From Halocaridina rubra (lineage: Eukaryota; Arthropoda; Malacostraca; Decapoda; Atyidae), in the NCBI GenBank assembly GCA_037179515.1, contig JAXCGZ010005667.1, forward strand, positions 56,001 to 120,000: a stretch of DNA of 64,000 bases, read 5' to 3'. This document shows, piece by piece, positions 1 through 10,560 of this stretch. The position numbers and the translations under genes were made by a program. Each line of letters begins with the position of its first letter. Position 1 is the first letter of the stretch. The notes beneath the pieces are model-generated. The model was not told the origin of the DNA, did not search any database, and saw only the letters and a program-made list of their open reading frames with translations.

Positions 1-1
1 A

Positions 2-640
2 GATGACAATAGGGATGTCCATGAGTATATTTTGAAGTTTTCGTCTCACCTCAAAAAGGCTTGGAAAATTTCACAATTAGCCATTAAGGGTCACCAGCAG
101 ACTGCCAAGCTCCTCTTTGACAAGCGTGCACGGCGTCATGCCCTGACACCCGGAGATCTAGCTCTTTTACTTCTTCCAACAGATACCTGCAAGCTAATGC
201 TACGCTGGAAAGGACCGTACACTGTGGTACACCGGGTGACCCCTGACAGTTATGTGCTAAATGTTGATGGCAATAGCCGGAAATACCACATTAACCAGCT
301 GAAGCTTTATTGTGAAGACCCGGAGGCCCACAGGGATCCTGCGCTGGCACTCTCAGCAACCCCTATAGATGCCCTCAGCATCAACAGAACCTCTGAGGCT
401 GCAGCAACACAGGTGCTCCATTATAGCCACCCCTTACCTCCTATATTGGAATGCTCCACCCTTGCAGTGGAGACAGACTTACGGGAGTGGAGTTTTTCGG
501 AAGAAGCCCCTCTGGCCGCAGCCACTGCCCTCGCAATTGAAGACATAAGCTTAGCCATCCCCACACCCCGAAAGGAAAGTGTGAGTAATTCCATTATTAA
601 CTCCAGACTGCAACCAAGTCAACAGGAACAGCTGAATTAG
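2..640 (+). pseudogene. Gypsy (Gmr1-like) pol, integrase C-terminal part, open to window edge
   Basis: An open frame runs in from the left edge and ends at TAG 638-640. It encodes the end of a retrotransposon integrase: a helical stretch of tail type (SSHLKKAWKISQ..), then the small SH3-like C-terminal domain with PGDLALLLLP and LRWKGPYTVVHRV at about residues 50-80, and a closing YHINQLKLY. This domain binds DNA and the pre-integration complex. The next 110 residues form a low-complexity linker. The frame continues after the single TAG into the RT N-terminal linker, so the stop looks like a point mutation inside one polyprotein. The integrase catalytic core lies outside the window. Family assignment is firm; the Gmr1 order is discussed under findings. 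Confidence 0.85.
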
Positions 641-1787
641 CTATTAGAGGACTATGAGAATGTCTTCAACGACCTTCCAGGCATTACCGCTACCCTTGAG
701 CATCATGTCAGATTGACTGACCCAGAGCCATTTCGGCATTCCTATGGTCTTCCCCACCAGCTGTCCGTACGGCTGAAGGAAGATCTTGACACTTGGATCC
801 GCCTCGGAATAGTTGAGAAGAGCATTTTGCCTTGGTGTTCGCCGTTACTGGCAGTGCGTAAGCGAGATGGCAGTCACAGGTTCTGCCTTGACTGTCGTAA
901 GCTTAACTCTCGTACCATCTTTGATGGAGAGCCCATTGCTGACGCCGAGCATATTTTCTCGTTGCTCTCCCAAGCCCGTTACCTGTCCAAGTTGGATCTG
1001 GCCAGTGGATTTTGGCAAGTCCCGCTGAACGAGACTACCAAGCCTCTTAACTGTCTTTTCCACAAGATATGGTCTATACCAGTTCAGGGTCATGCCTTTT
1101 GGTATGGTAAATGCCCCTGGCTGCTTCAGCAGACTCATGAGGATAGTACTACAGGATCTCAACAATGTTTCATGCTTTATTGACAACATCCTGGTGCATT
1201 CTCAGGATTGGTCATCGCACCTCGAGACTCTCCGCAGGGTTCTCACTCGTCTGAGCCAGCATGGACTTCATTTAAAGCCTTCCAAATGTAAGATTGGTTT
1301 CACACAATTGCAGTATCTCGGCCACGTGGTTGGAGAAGGAGTTATGTCCCCTTTACATGACAGGGTAGAAGCTATTAATGATATGGAGAAACCTGCTACT
1401 GTCACTCAACTGAGATCATTTCTGGGTAGTGTCGGCTACTACCAACGGTTCATTCCACACTTTAATACTGTCGCTGCCCCTTTGCAGCAAATGACCTCCT
1501 CAAAGCAAGGTAAAACCTCCCCTGTCCAATGGACAGATGAACCGGAGAGAGCATTTTTCAAGCTCCGAGAAGCATTGGCGGGTGAGCCAGTATTACAACT
1601 GGTAAACCCTGATTTTCCATTTATCTTGCAGACCGACGCCTCAGACGAAGGCCTGGGTGCCGTGCTCTTGCAAGCCCGATCAGACAACTCAGCAGAAGTA
1701 GCTCCAGTGCGATATGGAAGCTGCAGGCTTCGCCCTGCAGAGCAAAATTACTCCACCGTGGAGAAGGAAACTCTAGCTGCATATTGA
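641..1787 (+). pseudogene. Gypsy (Gmr1-like) reverse transcriptase and RNase H start, broken
   Basis: In frame with the preceding segment: linker LLEDYENVFNDLPG, then Ty3/Gypsy RT. Motifs seen are LLAVRKRDGSHRFCLDCR, YLSKLDLASGFWQVPL (first catalytic Asp in KLDLASG), a frameshift near 1050-1090, then MPFGMVNAPGCFSRLM, the palm motif as CFIDNILVHS, LQYLGHVVGEG, QLRSFLGSVGYYQRFIPHF and the RNase H start LQTDASDEGLGAVLLQ. The palm motif reads FIDN rather than the family's Y/F-hydrophobic-DD, so a catalytic Asp is lost. The segment ends at TGA 1785-1787, where the family has a Trp codon (AY*AIKRF). Not functional. Confidence 0.9.
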
Positions 1788-2045
1788 GCTATAAAGAGAT
1801 TTGAAGTCCATCTGTATGGCCAACATTTTACACTGAGAACCGACCACCGACCTCTCCTATATTTACAGACTGCAGACAAGCTAAATCCTCGCCTGAAAAG
1901 GTGGGCACTTTACCTGAATCTTTTCAAATTCACTGCCCAACATGTTCATGGCAAGGACAATGACCTTGCTGATCTACTAAGTCGACGATCGTTACCCTCA
2001 AATGAGGAAGCTGGTGCTGTTAGCCTAAATTTGACTAGTCAGTAA
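1788..2045 (+). pseudogene. Gypsy RNase H C-terminal end
   Basis: The frame continues past TGA 1785-1787 with AIKRFEVHLYGQHFTLRTDH, RPLLYLQ, LNPRLKRWALYL and HVHGKDNDLADLLSRR, which are the standard Gypsy RNase H end motifs, including the DH and the terminal NxxADxLSR. It closes at TAA 2043-2045. No integrase follows, in agreement with an element whose integrase lies upstream of RT. A purine-rich run near 2148-2172 could be the polypurine tract, but no LTR pair is available to test this. Confidence 0.85.
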
Positions 2046-3769
2046 AGATTACTTCTCTAATGTGTTGTTTATTTTTTATGTTTATCTTTTATGTCTTTAA
2101 TACTGTACTGTACTTGTTTATTTTAGCGTACAAACGTTATTCCTAATGGAAGACGAAAAAGATGAAGAATATTTCTTTGATCGTAGTTTTATATTTCCCT
2201 TTGTGGGACTCTGAAAGCCAGAACATGGCGGAAACATTTTAGTTTAGTTTTAAATAGCTGAAACTGTTTTAAATCCAGTCGCCAACGTTAATGACGACTT
2301 GGTTCAGGTTTTCCATTTGCGTATACTGTATTTTTTTTTTATATTATTTTATTGTCTTATTGCATGTGAAGCATTCTTAAACTTAAATATTGATATCCAC
2401 TGATATCTAATTGTGATTTTAATTTTCTTTAAATTTGAATTTGATCACATTTCTTTTATATTTTGCATGTCATTTAATGTTTTGTTTATAAGACCTGTTC
2501 ACTTTTCCTAATAGTATGATATGTTCCAGTGGTGGATCCCATTCTTATTGTTCATTTGTTCTATTCCATGATAAGGATATCTCATCCCTCATAATAACAC
2601 TGAAGTCACTGTAACTTCCTCTGTTCTTTTTTTGCCTTCTGTAGTAGAATTTTGCTAAATCAGTATTCTCTAGAAAGGGCCTTTGTAATAGAGTGTTTCG
2701 CTCAAAGTCACCAGAGGTTGTTAGATGCCTTATTAGTTAATTTAGTAACGTAACTGTCATTTTTCTAACTAAAAAAATAATTCCCACTTCTTGACTTTTG
2801 CAGATTATGATTAATTGCAGTTTATATCTTAGCTTATAGCTAATTTTAAATATCTCATATTTACTATTCTTGTACGTGTAGAAGCAGAGTCCCGATATAA
2901 AGGCTGCTCCTACCTTTCCACCTTTTCAGTGAACCTATCAGATACGTTTTCTTTACAATTTTCTCATGATAAAGTAGCTCTTGCTGATAATTTTGTTATA
3001 AATTTGACCTTGCTGTTATGTCATTAGCCTGTCTAGATATATATCAGTAGCTTCTTTATTATTTGAGTACTTAAATTCCGTCTCCTACAACGCAAAGAAC
3101 GTTCTAGAAATTGTTTACCAGTAACCTAACTTTCCATTATTATTGTCGTTTTATTTTATTTGCTTCCACTTGTTGCACGTAAAATACTGTCTCTCCCTTG
3201 CATCTCTGCTATAATTGCCTGCCAGGGACCACCACTAAAGTAGTCCTTAAATGATATAAGAGCCAGTTACTGCTCTAGAAATATATCCTACAGATGATGT
3301 CACCTGGAGGGACATTGAAGCGTCCTCATTTGGCGGCCAAACATCCCAGAGGCAGCATCTCGCCTCAGCAGTCAATTTTATTTCAAACCTTATTTACGTG
3401 GCATCTTCACAGGAATTCATCTGGCACAAACAAGGTGAGGGATAGTGTATGGTAAAGCTCGTGGGTCAAGCAAATTGTTTTTTTGAGAATTAGTTACATT
3501 CGTTACTAGCTAAATCCTACGAATTTTTTCTCAGATTCCATTCCCATACAAATTAAATTTTGTAGATTACCTAACTGGAATCTCACTTGCCAGAATTAAT
3601 TCCTTAACCTGGAAGTTACAGCTGATATACATTGCTAAGAAGTTTCTTTTCATTGAATGTGATAAACGAAAATCTCATCCTCTGAAGACTGGTTATGAGC
3701 CCATAAAAATCTATCCCTTCTCCTAACAAATTCTAATTTCATTTCACCCTTTTCTATCATCATATATAA
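2046..3769. other. AT-rich non-coding stretch
   Basis: I see no coding frame of note and no recognisable repeat family. If the Gypsy element has a 3' LTR it should start in the first few hundred bases, perhaps near TGTGGGACTCTG at about 2201, but the 5' LTR is outside the window. A GC-richer patch at 3290-3450 ends in CAAGGTGAGGG, a donor-like sequence, without exon support. Confidence 0.4.
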
Positions 3770-4230
3770 AGTGTTTTACATCAAAACCTCGTGAATGAAG
3801 CTATCTGCTATATAAATTGCAAATAATTAATCATTTAACTAACGTGTTAAACTGCAAATAATTAAAAGGTAATTTTACCCTGTTGGCTTTGCAAATATTT
3901 CCTGTTAACCACAATCTAATGAACGCATACTGTATTTATCTTGCAAATTCTTCATGTGTTGGGGATAAAGTGTTTTGAGTTATAAGTTGCAAATACTTCA
4001 AAAGGTGGTTTTGCACCCTCCTTTTCATTGCAAACAGTTCTTGATAACCAAAAGTGAATGAATACAGTATTTATCTCGTAGATTCTTCCTTTATCATAAA
4101 TAGAGTGTTTTACCATATTAATTGCAAATCAGTAATAAGCATTGCAACTTTTGCGGTTGCCCACAATTTAAGGAATACATACAGTACTGTATTTGTCTTG
4201 CTTATTCTTCATTTATTTTGAATAAATTAT
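3770..4230. repeat. Decayed tandem repeat, about 3 units of 130-150 bp
   Basis: Three diverged units share the order: ATAAAGTGTTTT, then TTGCAAATA, then GTTAACCACAAT (or GATAACCAAAAG), then ACTGTATTTATCTTGC and ATTCTTCAT. They begin near 3770, 3965 and 4090. Too diverged to give an exact period by eye; no coding potential. Confidence 0.55.
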
Positions 4231-4785
4231 TTTCCTTTAATACCAGCAAAGACTTAATGGTTTTGTATGCTATTATGGTAGCATAAATATTTCTGGTTAG
4301 CTGTGACTAACCAATATATTTTCATCCAGTAGAATAATATTGGAAACTCATTATATGTGTGCACATGCTTTCAGTTTCCCATTATTAACAGTGTGTCATT
4401 TCTGTTTCTGCAATTGCAGTGTCCTCTATTCTACTCTGCCTGTGTGACAGAGGTAATCGTCGAGTTGAGGCCAAAGTCTTGGCATACGTCTGTGGTGCCG
4501 GAAAACGAAATCGTGCTCACCACCTCCGGGATTCGAGGCAGCATTTCATAAAATTTAATATAAAAAATTTAATTCAATTCTTTTAATGTCATTGCATTTC
4601 CAAAATTAAAAGAAAGTTGAATTCTGAGTTTCATTTAACCGAGTAGTGGTATAACGGGTGGGGTGTTCAAGTACATATATCTGTCCTGTCTGTTTGTGAG
4701 CTCTTAACCGAGCTCAGTACTTTGAGTCCCCTTAGTAAAACAATATCTTAACAACTCTCTCTCCATTCCCCCAACAATAGGTATT
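4231..4785. other. Non-coding stretch before BEL-1
   Basis: No gene seen. A short GC-richer segment at 4417-4550 follows a good acceptor-like CTGCAATTGCAG and has a 64-codon open frame (4357-4551), but with no homologous motif. The segment at 4620-4785 leads into BEL-1 RT sequence after CCCCAACAATAG. Confidence 0.35.
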
Positions 4786-5898
4786 TTGCCAAACTGCAGA
4801 GATTTCTGTAGATTCTTGTGGTTCGAGTATGAAATACTTCAAAAGGTAGTTACCTATAGATTTAAAGTAGTACTCTTTAGTGCAACATCATCTCCCTTTT
4901 TGCTTCAGAAAACACTCAGATATCACTTGGAGACACATTCACATCCAATAGCTAAGTCTCTGATCTCTCATTTCTATGTAGATAACTTTGTTTGTACGTA
5001 TTCAGACTGAACAGTTAAAAACAGAGTATCCCATTGTAAATTCTATTTTAGCAGAAGCCTCTATGCCATTACAAGGTTGGGTGAGTAATGATGTAAATTT
5101 AATGATGAAGTAGGTGTTAATCATGACCAATTGGATCTGAATAATATAAATGTTTTAGGAATTTCTTGGAATGTTGTATACGATGAAATCAAATTGTACT
5201 CCAGTAAGAAAGTGTGCAAGGAGGAGTGTGTGCATCATCAAATCACCAAGAGATCAGTTGTATCTGTAATTGCTAGTGTATTTGATCCTTTAGGATTGTT
5301 ATCACCAATCTTGATCAAGGGAGTTATTCATTTCAAAATTATGGAGAAGTAAGTGTTCTTGGGATGAACCTTTGCCAGAACTTTAGTACAAGAATTTTCA
5401 GTTATTTGCAGAGATTTGAATCAGATATCAAGAATTCAATATCCTAGATTTGTAATTGTCCCTGGTGTATCAGATTTGCACATATTTTGTGATTCATCTA
5501 AAGTAGCTTATGGATTAGTTGCATATGCTGTGGACTTAAGAAGCAAATCTAGTGATATCATTATGAGTAAAGTAAGAGTATCACCAAATCATCCACTCAC
5601 CATTCCTAAGTTAGTTACTCTCACTTACTTTAGCCTCAGCATTGGCTCAGACACTCTTGTCTAATGAGAAATTAGCATTCAAAGGTTGCACTATATGGTG
5701 TGACAGTGAAGTTGCCATTAATTGGGTGTATCATGATTCATCATCAGATGTTTTTGTGAGAAACAGAGTGTGTGAAATTCGCAACTTGCGATCTAAGTTT
5801 GATTTGAACATTTTACATGTCCCATCTAGAGAGAATCCTGCAGATATATTGACCAGAAGTGTTAGTGTATCAAAGTTGAATAGCAATGTCATGAGAGT
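4786..5898 (+). pseudogene. BEL-1: Pao/BEL RT and RNase H remnant, left part
   Basis: Several short frames in order form a BEL/Pao pol. 4786-5010 is RT palm: RDFCRFLWF, YRFKVVLFSATSSPFLLQ and HFYVDNFVCTYSD. 5131-5352 is the connection: NINVLGISWN and SVFDPLGLLSPILIKG. 5416-5664 is the RNase H start: LHIFCDSSKVAYGLVAYAV and IIMSKVRVSPN. 5642-5898 continues RNase H: WCDSEVAINWV, FVRNRVCEIR and HVPSRENPADILTR. At least three frame changes separate them, so the element is dead. Gag and protease are absent to the left. The reading stops where LINE copy L1 begins and resumes at 9327. Confidence 0.88.
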
Positions 5899-5983
5899 AC
5901 CTAATTGTGATTACCTAATTGTGTTTACGGGAAAGAGCCCATAGCTCGTATCTTCCCGTCTCCTGATCGGTTCCATTTTATAC

Positions 5984-8803
5984 TTAGTGATACTTATCAT
6001 ACTTGTCCTTAAAACTATGGATTGAGATAGCATTAACTACCTCCTCGCTTAGCGAATTCCAATTATCAACTACTCTTACACTGAAAAAGAATTTTCTTAC
6101 ATCCTGCAAAGAAGTTTTCTTACGAAGCTTCAAACTATGACCTCTAGTTCTAGAGCCAGCCATATCAAAATACCGATCCCTATCCACTCTATCATAACCA
6201 TGAAGGAATTTAAAGACTGTCACCATATCCCCCCCCACTCTTCTAGCTTCGAGTGATGGTAAGTCTAATTCCCTCAGCCTCTCATCATAACTGAGATTGC
6301 GTATTTCTGGCACCAGTTTCGTGGCATATCCTTGAACTTTTTCAAGCTTAGCTATGTGCTTTTTCAAGTGCGGATTCCAAAAGGGGGCTGCATATTCGAG
6401 TTTTGGCCTCACATAGGTTACATAAATATTTCTGAACATTTCCTTGTCCATGTGCCTGAAGGCTACCCTTACATTTGATAAGAATGCATATGCTGCCCTT
6501 ACTATGCCATTTATATGTATTTCTGGAGACAAATCTGCCAGTATGTTTACTCCTAGATCTCTCTCATTTTCTGTCTCTTGAAGTTGTACTCCAGCCACCG
6601 AGTAGTCAAGCTTGGGCCTTCTTGCACTTGTACCCATTCTCATTACCTTACATTTTGAAGTATTGAATTTCATTAGCCACTTTTCTGACCACTCATGCAG
6701 ATTATTTAGATCCTCCTGAAGTTCTCTACCATTGTTCTCGTTTTTTACTTTCTTCACAATCTTTGCATCATCTGCAAACATATTCATGAATGAATTTACA
6801 GACTCTGGTAGGTCATTTACATATATAAGGAACAAAAGTGGCCCTAAAACTGAACCCTGTGGAACTCCACTACTAACTCTTCTCCATTCAGACACTGAGT
6901 GTCTTACTCTAACCCTCTGTTCCCTTCCTTCTAAGTAAGTTTTTATCCATTCCAAAACATTTCCACCTATTCTAGCCATTGATTGCAGCTTCCTAATAAG
7001 TCTCCCATGTGGAACAGTGTCAAACGCTTTCTGGAAGTCTAGGAATATGCAATCTGCCCAGCCCTCTCTTTCCTGTAAGATTTGGCTTACCTCATCATAA
7101 AGTTCTAATAAGTTTGTGACTGTTGATCTACCTTCTCTGAAGCCATGTTGCCTCACTGACAAAAAGTTGAAGGATTCCAAGTGAAGAGAGATATGTTTCC
7201 TTAGTAGTTTATCCATAACTTTGCAAACTATGCTGGTCAAGGAAACTGGTCTATAGTTCAGAGCCGTATCCCTTCTTCCCTTTTTGAAGATAGGTATCAC
7301 ATTTGCTTGTTTCCAGCATCTTGGAATCTCCCCTGACTCCAGTGACTTTTTAAATATGATACTTAGTGCCACTGATATTGAGTTTGCGCATTTTTTAAGT
7401 ACATGAGGGGATATGTTATCAGGACCTGTAGCTTTATGAACATCTAAATCCATCAGCGCTTTGCATACCTCTGTGGCTGTAAGGTTAATGTTCTCTAATA
7501 CTGGCCCTTGAGCTTCTATCACTGCAATCTGAGGGGGTGGGGTATTTTCTACTGTAAATACTGACTGAAACTCCTTGTTCAATTCTTTGCAGATCTCTTC
7601 ATCCGTCTCAGTGATGCTTCCATCCGCTCTCTTTAGCCTTAAAACCTGTTCTTTTACCTTCAGTTTTCCTCTGATAAAGCTGTGGAAAAGCTTGGGATTT
7701 TCTTTAGCCTTCCTGGTGATGTCCCTCTCATAGTCTCTCTCTGCCTCTCTTCTTTTACTTAGGTAGTCATTTCTTGCTGTTTTGTAGGTTTGCCAGGCAT
7801 TTATGTTTTTTCTCCTCCTATACCTTTTCCAGCATTTGTCTCTCCGCTCCTTAGTTCTTTTACACCCATTATCAAACCATTTCTCTCTGGCATGAATTAC
7901 ACCTACTTTGGTGACAGGTATGCAGCAATCTACTATCTTCCCATATTTCTCACAAAAGATTTCATACATTTCTTGTACAGATTTGTTGTAAAATAAGGTT
8001 CTCCAGTCAAGAACTGCAAAAAGCTCATTCATTTTGATGTAATCTCCTTTCGGATAGTTCCTCATGTCCTCAGTGCCTCTACTCTCAGGAAGAATATCTT
8101 CAATGATATACTCCATCAACAACACACAGTGGTCACTCTTTCCAATTGGTGGTACATACTCAATTTTTTCAATATCCAACACATTATCTGTGAACACTAG
8201 ATCAAGTAGTGATGGCTCATCCCCACCCCTGGCCCTTGTTGGTTCCCATACATGTTGGTGTAGGAAATTCCCTTGTACGCAATTTAGGAATCTTGCCCCG
8301 AATGAGTCCTCACCACTGTGTGGGTCAAGATTTATCCAATCTATCTCTTTATGTTTAAAGTCTCCCATAATCAAAATCCTACATTTTTTTTCCCGTGCCA
8401 TGTTAACAACAGAGTTTATGACTTCAATAGTACCTATATGACTTTCCTCATAAACTTGAAGCCTATTTTGGTTCCTTGGTGGGTTGTATACAACAGTTAT
8501 TATAATGCTCTCTGACCCAGTATTTATGCGAGCAACAAGAAATTCCTTGAACTCACTTTCTATAGCCAAGTTTATTTTTTCAACTTGAATCCTTTCACTT
8601 ATGAGCAGTGCTATCCCTCCACCAGTCCTCTCAGATCTTTCAACCCTTAGTATTCTGAAGCCCTTAGGAAAAACTGTGACACTGTTTATGTCCTCACTCA
8701 ACTTAGTCTCTGTAATTGCTACTATATCTGCCTTACTGTTGTGAATCCTATCTTTTAATTCTACTGCCTTACCAGCTAATCCATCAGCATTTGTGTATAA
8801 CAA
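5984..8803 (-). CDS. L1 ORF2: endonuclease-reverse transcriptase, uninterrupted
   Basis: 939 codons without a stop. The first residues shown depend on a TTG; the frame is open further upstream through the ORF1/ORF2 junction, so the true start is unresolved. Residues 1-230 are an APE-type endonuclease: LLYTNADGLAGK, AITETKLSED (catalytic Glu about 32), VVYNPPRNQNR, IMGDF, and a late SDHCVLL. About residues 430-700 are [70 protein letters not shown] and [10 protein letters not shown]. The C-terminal domain ends VRVVDNWNSLSEEV. Oddity: the endonuclease GDFN motif reads GDFK at 147-150, changing the conserved Asn, so nicking activity is probably lost although RT looks intact. Confidence 0.92.
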   Translation of the reverse strand: MLYTNADGLAGKAVELKDRIHNSKADIVAITETKLSEDINSVTVFPKGFRILRVERSERTGGGIALLISERIQVEKINLAIESEFKEFLVARINTGSESIIITVVYNPPRNQNRLQVYEESHIGTIEVINSVVNMAREKKCRILIMGDFKHKEIDWINLDPHSGEDSFGARFLNCVQGNFLHQHVWEPTRARGGDEPSLLDLVFTDNVLDIEKIEYVPPIGKSDHCVLLMEYIIEDILPESRGTEDMRNYPKGDYIKMNELFAVLDWRTLFYNKSVQEMYEIFCEKYGKIVDCCIPVTKVGVIHAREKWFDNGCKRTKERRDKCWKRYRRRKNINAWQTYKTARNDYLSKRREAERDYERDITRKAKENPKLFHSFIRGKLKVKEQVLRLKRADGSITETDEEICKELNKEFQSVFTVENTPPPQIAVIEAQGPVLENINLTATEVCKALMDLDVHKATGPDNISPHVLKKCANSISVALSIIFKKSLESGEIPRCWKQANVIPIFKKGRRDTALNYRPVSLTSIVCKVMDKLLRKHISLHLESFNFLSVRQHGFREGRSTVTNLLELYDEVSQILQEREGWADCIFLDFQKAFDTVPHGRLIRKLQSMARIGGNVLEWIKTYLEGREQRVRVRHSVSEWRRVSSGVPQGSVLGPLLFLIYVNDLPESVNSFMNMFADDAKIVKKVKNENNGRELQEDLNNLHEWSEKWLMKFNTSKCKVMRMGTSARRPKLDYSVAGVQLQETENERDLGVNILADLSPEIHINGIVRAAYAFLSNVRVAFRHMDKEMFRNIYVTYVRPKLEYAAPFWNPHLKKHIAKLEKVQGYATKLVPEIRNLSYDERLRELDLPSLEARRVGGDMVTVFKFLHGYDRVDRDRYFDMAGSRTRGHSLKLRKKTSLQDVRKFFFSVRVVDNWNSLSEEVVNAISIHSFKDKYDKYH

Positions 8804-8805
8804 TC

Positions 8806-9326
8806 TTAATGAGGCCCCATCCCCTGATCTTCTGTCATTATCTTCTTTATCTCCCCTTTGTCTGGAAGAACTCTGTAATGAAAATTGTTCTTCTCTTCTT
8901 CATTTCTTTCATCATTTAACCTTCTTGCCTCTTGCAACAAGTTTTTGATCTTTCCCATCTCTTCCTGTGTTCTGTATCGTCTAATGAACACTTCTTAGAA
9001 TTCTTGAAGGTCTTTTAAGACTTTTTTTTCTCAACAATATTTCCCTACATGTTTTCCCTCTCTCAAAGGTTACTTTTGTTGGTCTCGGCTTTCCTTCCCT
9101 CGAATATTTACCTAGTTGGTGTATGTTTACAATATCCTCAGGACCACATACTACTCCAAGCTTTCTTATCAGGTCTACAACCCTAGCTTTATTTTCTTCA
9201 AGTCTCCCCTTCCATGTTGGCTCCTGGGATTCGCTTATGCCTGAGATTACCACTGTCTTCTCCTTATCAAGTGCCAGTCTGATGAGTGGGTTTGCCCTTT
9301 CCATCACAACGTCTTTCATTTTTTTG
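8806..9326 (-). pseudogene. L1 ORF1 remnant, 5' truncated and frameshifted
   Basis: Two overlapping frames keep the C-terminal half of ORF1: KTVVISGISESQEPTW, NKARVVDLIRKLG, KYSREGKPRPTKVTFER (an RRM-like RNA-binding fold by similarity to other LINE ORF1 proteins), then, after a frameshift in an A/T run near 9020, FIRRYRTQEEMGKIKNLLQ and the end TEDQGMGPH. The junction A-run reads AAGAACAATTTT here, with one A changed to C relative to L2, L5 and L6. Confidence 0.8.
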
Positions 9327-10037
9327 ATGTGGAGACATGGACCTTCATTTTTGCTTAATCCATCAGAATATTCGCAACAAAAAGAGTTCATTGTTAATTC
9401 TACAGTAGTGTATGAGATTTTAACAGAACTTAATGTTAATGAACCCATACTTCCTCATATTGAGATGAGTAAATATTCATCTCTTACTAAAGTTATGAGA
9501 ATCATGTCATATGTAAAGCAGTTCTGTAATCATTATTTCCACGACAAGTTCAGGTTGAATACTCTTCATGCTTGTATTAGATTAGCCCAGTTGCAAAGTT
9601 TTCCTACTTTATTTGCATTTTTTAAATGACCTGAGCAAAGTGCTAAACCAGCTTTGGAACTCATCAATTTAGTCAAACAATTAGATTTACATTTGAATGA
9701 AGATCAGTTAATTTGTTGTGGCAGTAGATTACAGAATTAAGATCTATCTCCTGAAGCACAATTTCCAATTTACTTACCTGCCAAACATCCATTGACTAAA
9801 CTTAAAATAGTTCATTATCATATTCAACATCATCATTGTGGATTAGGACAAATGTTGTCAAGACTTAGGAAACAGTTTTGGATCTCTAAAGGTAGAGTTA
9901 TTGTGAAGAAAATATTAAAAACATGTATTTTGTGTAAAAAGGCAGTTGGCAAGACGATCTCTCAACCAGGTCCCCCTCCTTTACCAGAGGAAAGAGTCAG
10001 ATTTGTTAGACCCTTCAACTCAGTTGGAGTAGGATAG
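9327..10037 (+). pseudogene. BEL-1: RNase H-integrase linker and integrase zinc domain
   Basis: BEL-1 resumes to the right of L1: WRHGPSFLLNPSEY, then LTKVMRIMSYVKQFCNH to about 9627, a short frame break, then LICCGSRLQN, LSPEAQFPIYLPAKHPL and the HHCC zinc-binding domain of integrase: HYHIQHHHCG, LSRLRKQFWI, ILKTCILCKK, ending RFVRPFNSVGVG and TAG at 10035-10037. The DDE core is missing, so the 3' half of integrase is lost. Position relative to the left part shows L1 entered between RNase H and integrase. Confidence 0.85.
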
Positions 10038-10135
10038 GTTGTAAATGATGCCTTTAAATTTTCTGTTTTTGCTCTATGCTTTATTATGTTTGTACATGTG
10101 ATTTATTTAGCTTCCTACCCATTTTGGGGGGAGAG

Positions 10136-10560
10136 TGTGGTGATCTGTCTATCACACACAGTTTCATGCGTTATACCTTGTGTGTGTTTTATTGTAATAC
10201 CATAAGCAGTATTGCATCAGCCTACATGTATATATTCGTTTGAGAGACTATATTAAAACTGTCATTTATTTTGTCAATAATTCATCATTTTCCCATGAAT
10301 AAATGGGATTTGTCAGTAAAGTTAATCTAAATCTTAGGAAATCCTTAATTATGTAAAATATGATAGAAATATATCCTTTTATTTTTAGAATGTGATGCTC
10401 GTCTGATTTGTTTACAGAACGGACTAGGACTCCCTCTGAAGACAGCACCAGGTGATGACCTATTGTTAGAGACTCGTAAAATTCGTGTAAATTTACGAGC
10501 CTCCCATTTCGCCCCTTGGACTAGTGCTGTTGAATTTGTCAAGCAGTGACTGTTTCAATA
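10136..10560 (+). other. Possible BEL-1 3' LTR start after a G-rich tract
   Basis: TTTTGGGGGGAGAG at about 10120-10135 looks like a polypurine tract and is followed by TGTGGTGATCTGTCTATC, a TG start suitable for an LTR. AATAAA occurs at about 10299. No second copy of this sequence exists in the window, so the right boundary is a guess. Confidence 0.35.

Larger units (their letters stand above)
5899..9326 (-). mobile_element. LINE copy L1, CR1-like, inserted in BEL-1
   Basis: First of six copies of one non-LTR retrotransposon family here. On the minus strand it holds a 5'-truncated ORF1, a complete ORF2, a short 3' UTR with the conserved hairpin ACGGGAA..TTCCCGT, and a tail of ACAATTAGGTAATC repeats. 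There is no poly(A). Truncation is at about 9326, where sequence shared with L3 stops and BEL-1 coding sequence resumes. A short-repeat tail plus an EN-RT-C-terminal-domain layout suits the CR1/L2 part of the Jockey superfamily; the clade is inferred from motifs, not from a tree. Confidence 0.9.

Noticed and set aside
32..2045. Two different Gypsy elements joined by chance (integrase end of one, RT of another)
   Set aside because: The frame continues across the junction with only one stop, and the linker before RT is of the normal length and kind, so a single Gmr1-order element is simpler.
4357..4551. 64-codon frame with an acceptor-like and a donor-like site
   Set aside because: No homologous motif and no matching neighbouring exon.
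5899..9326. Jockey- or L1-clade assignment for the main LINE family
   Set aside because: No poly(A) tail, and a short-repeat tail with a CR1/L2-like C-terminal domain is seen; CR1-like is kept, pending a tree.
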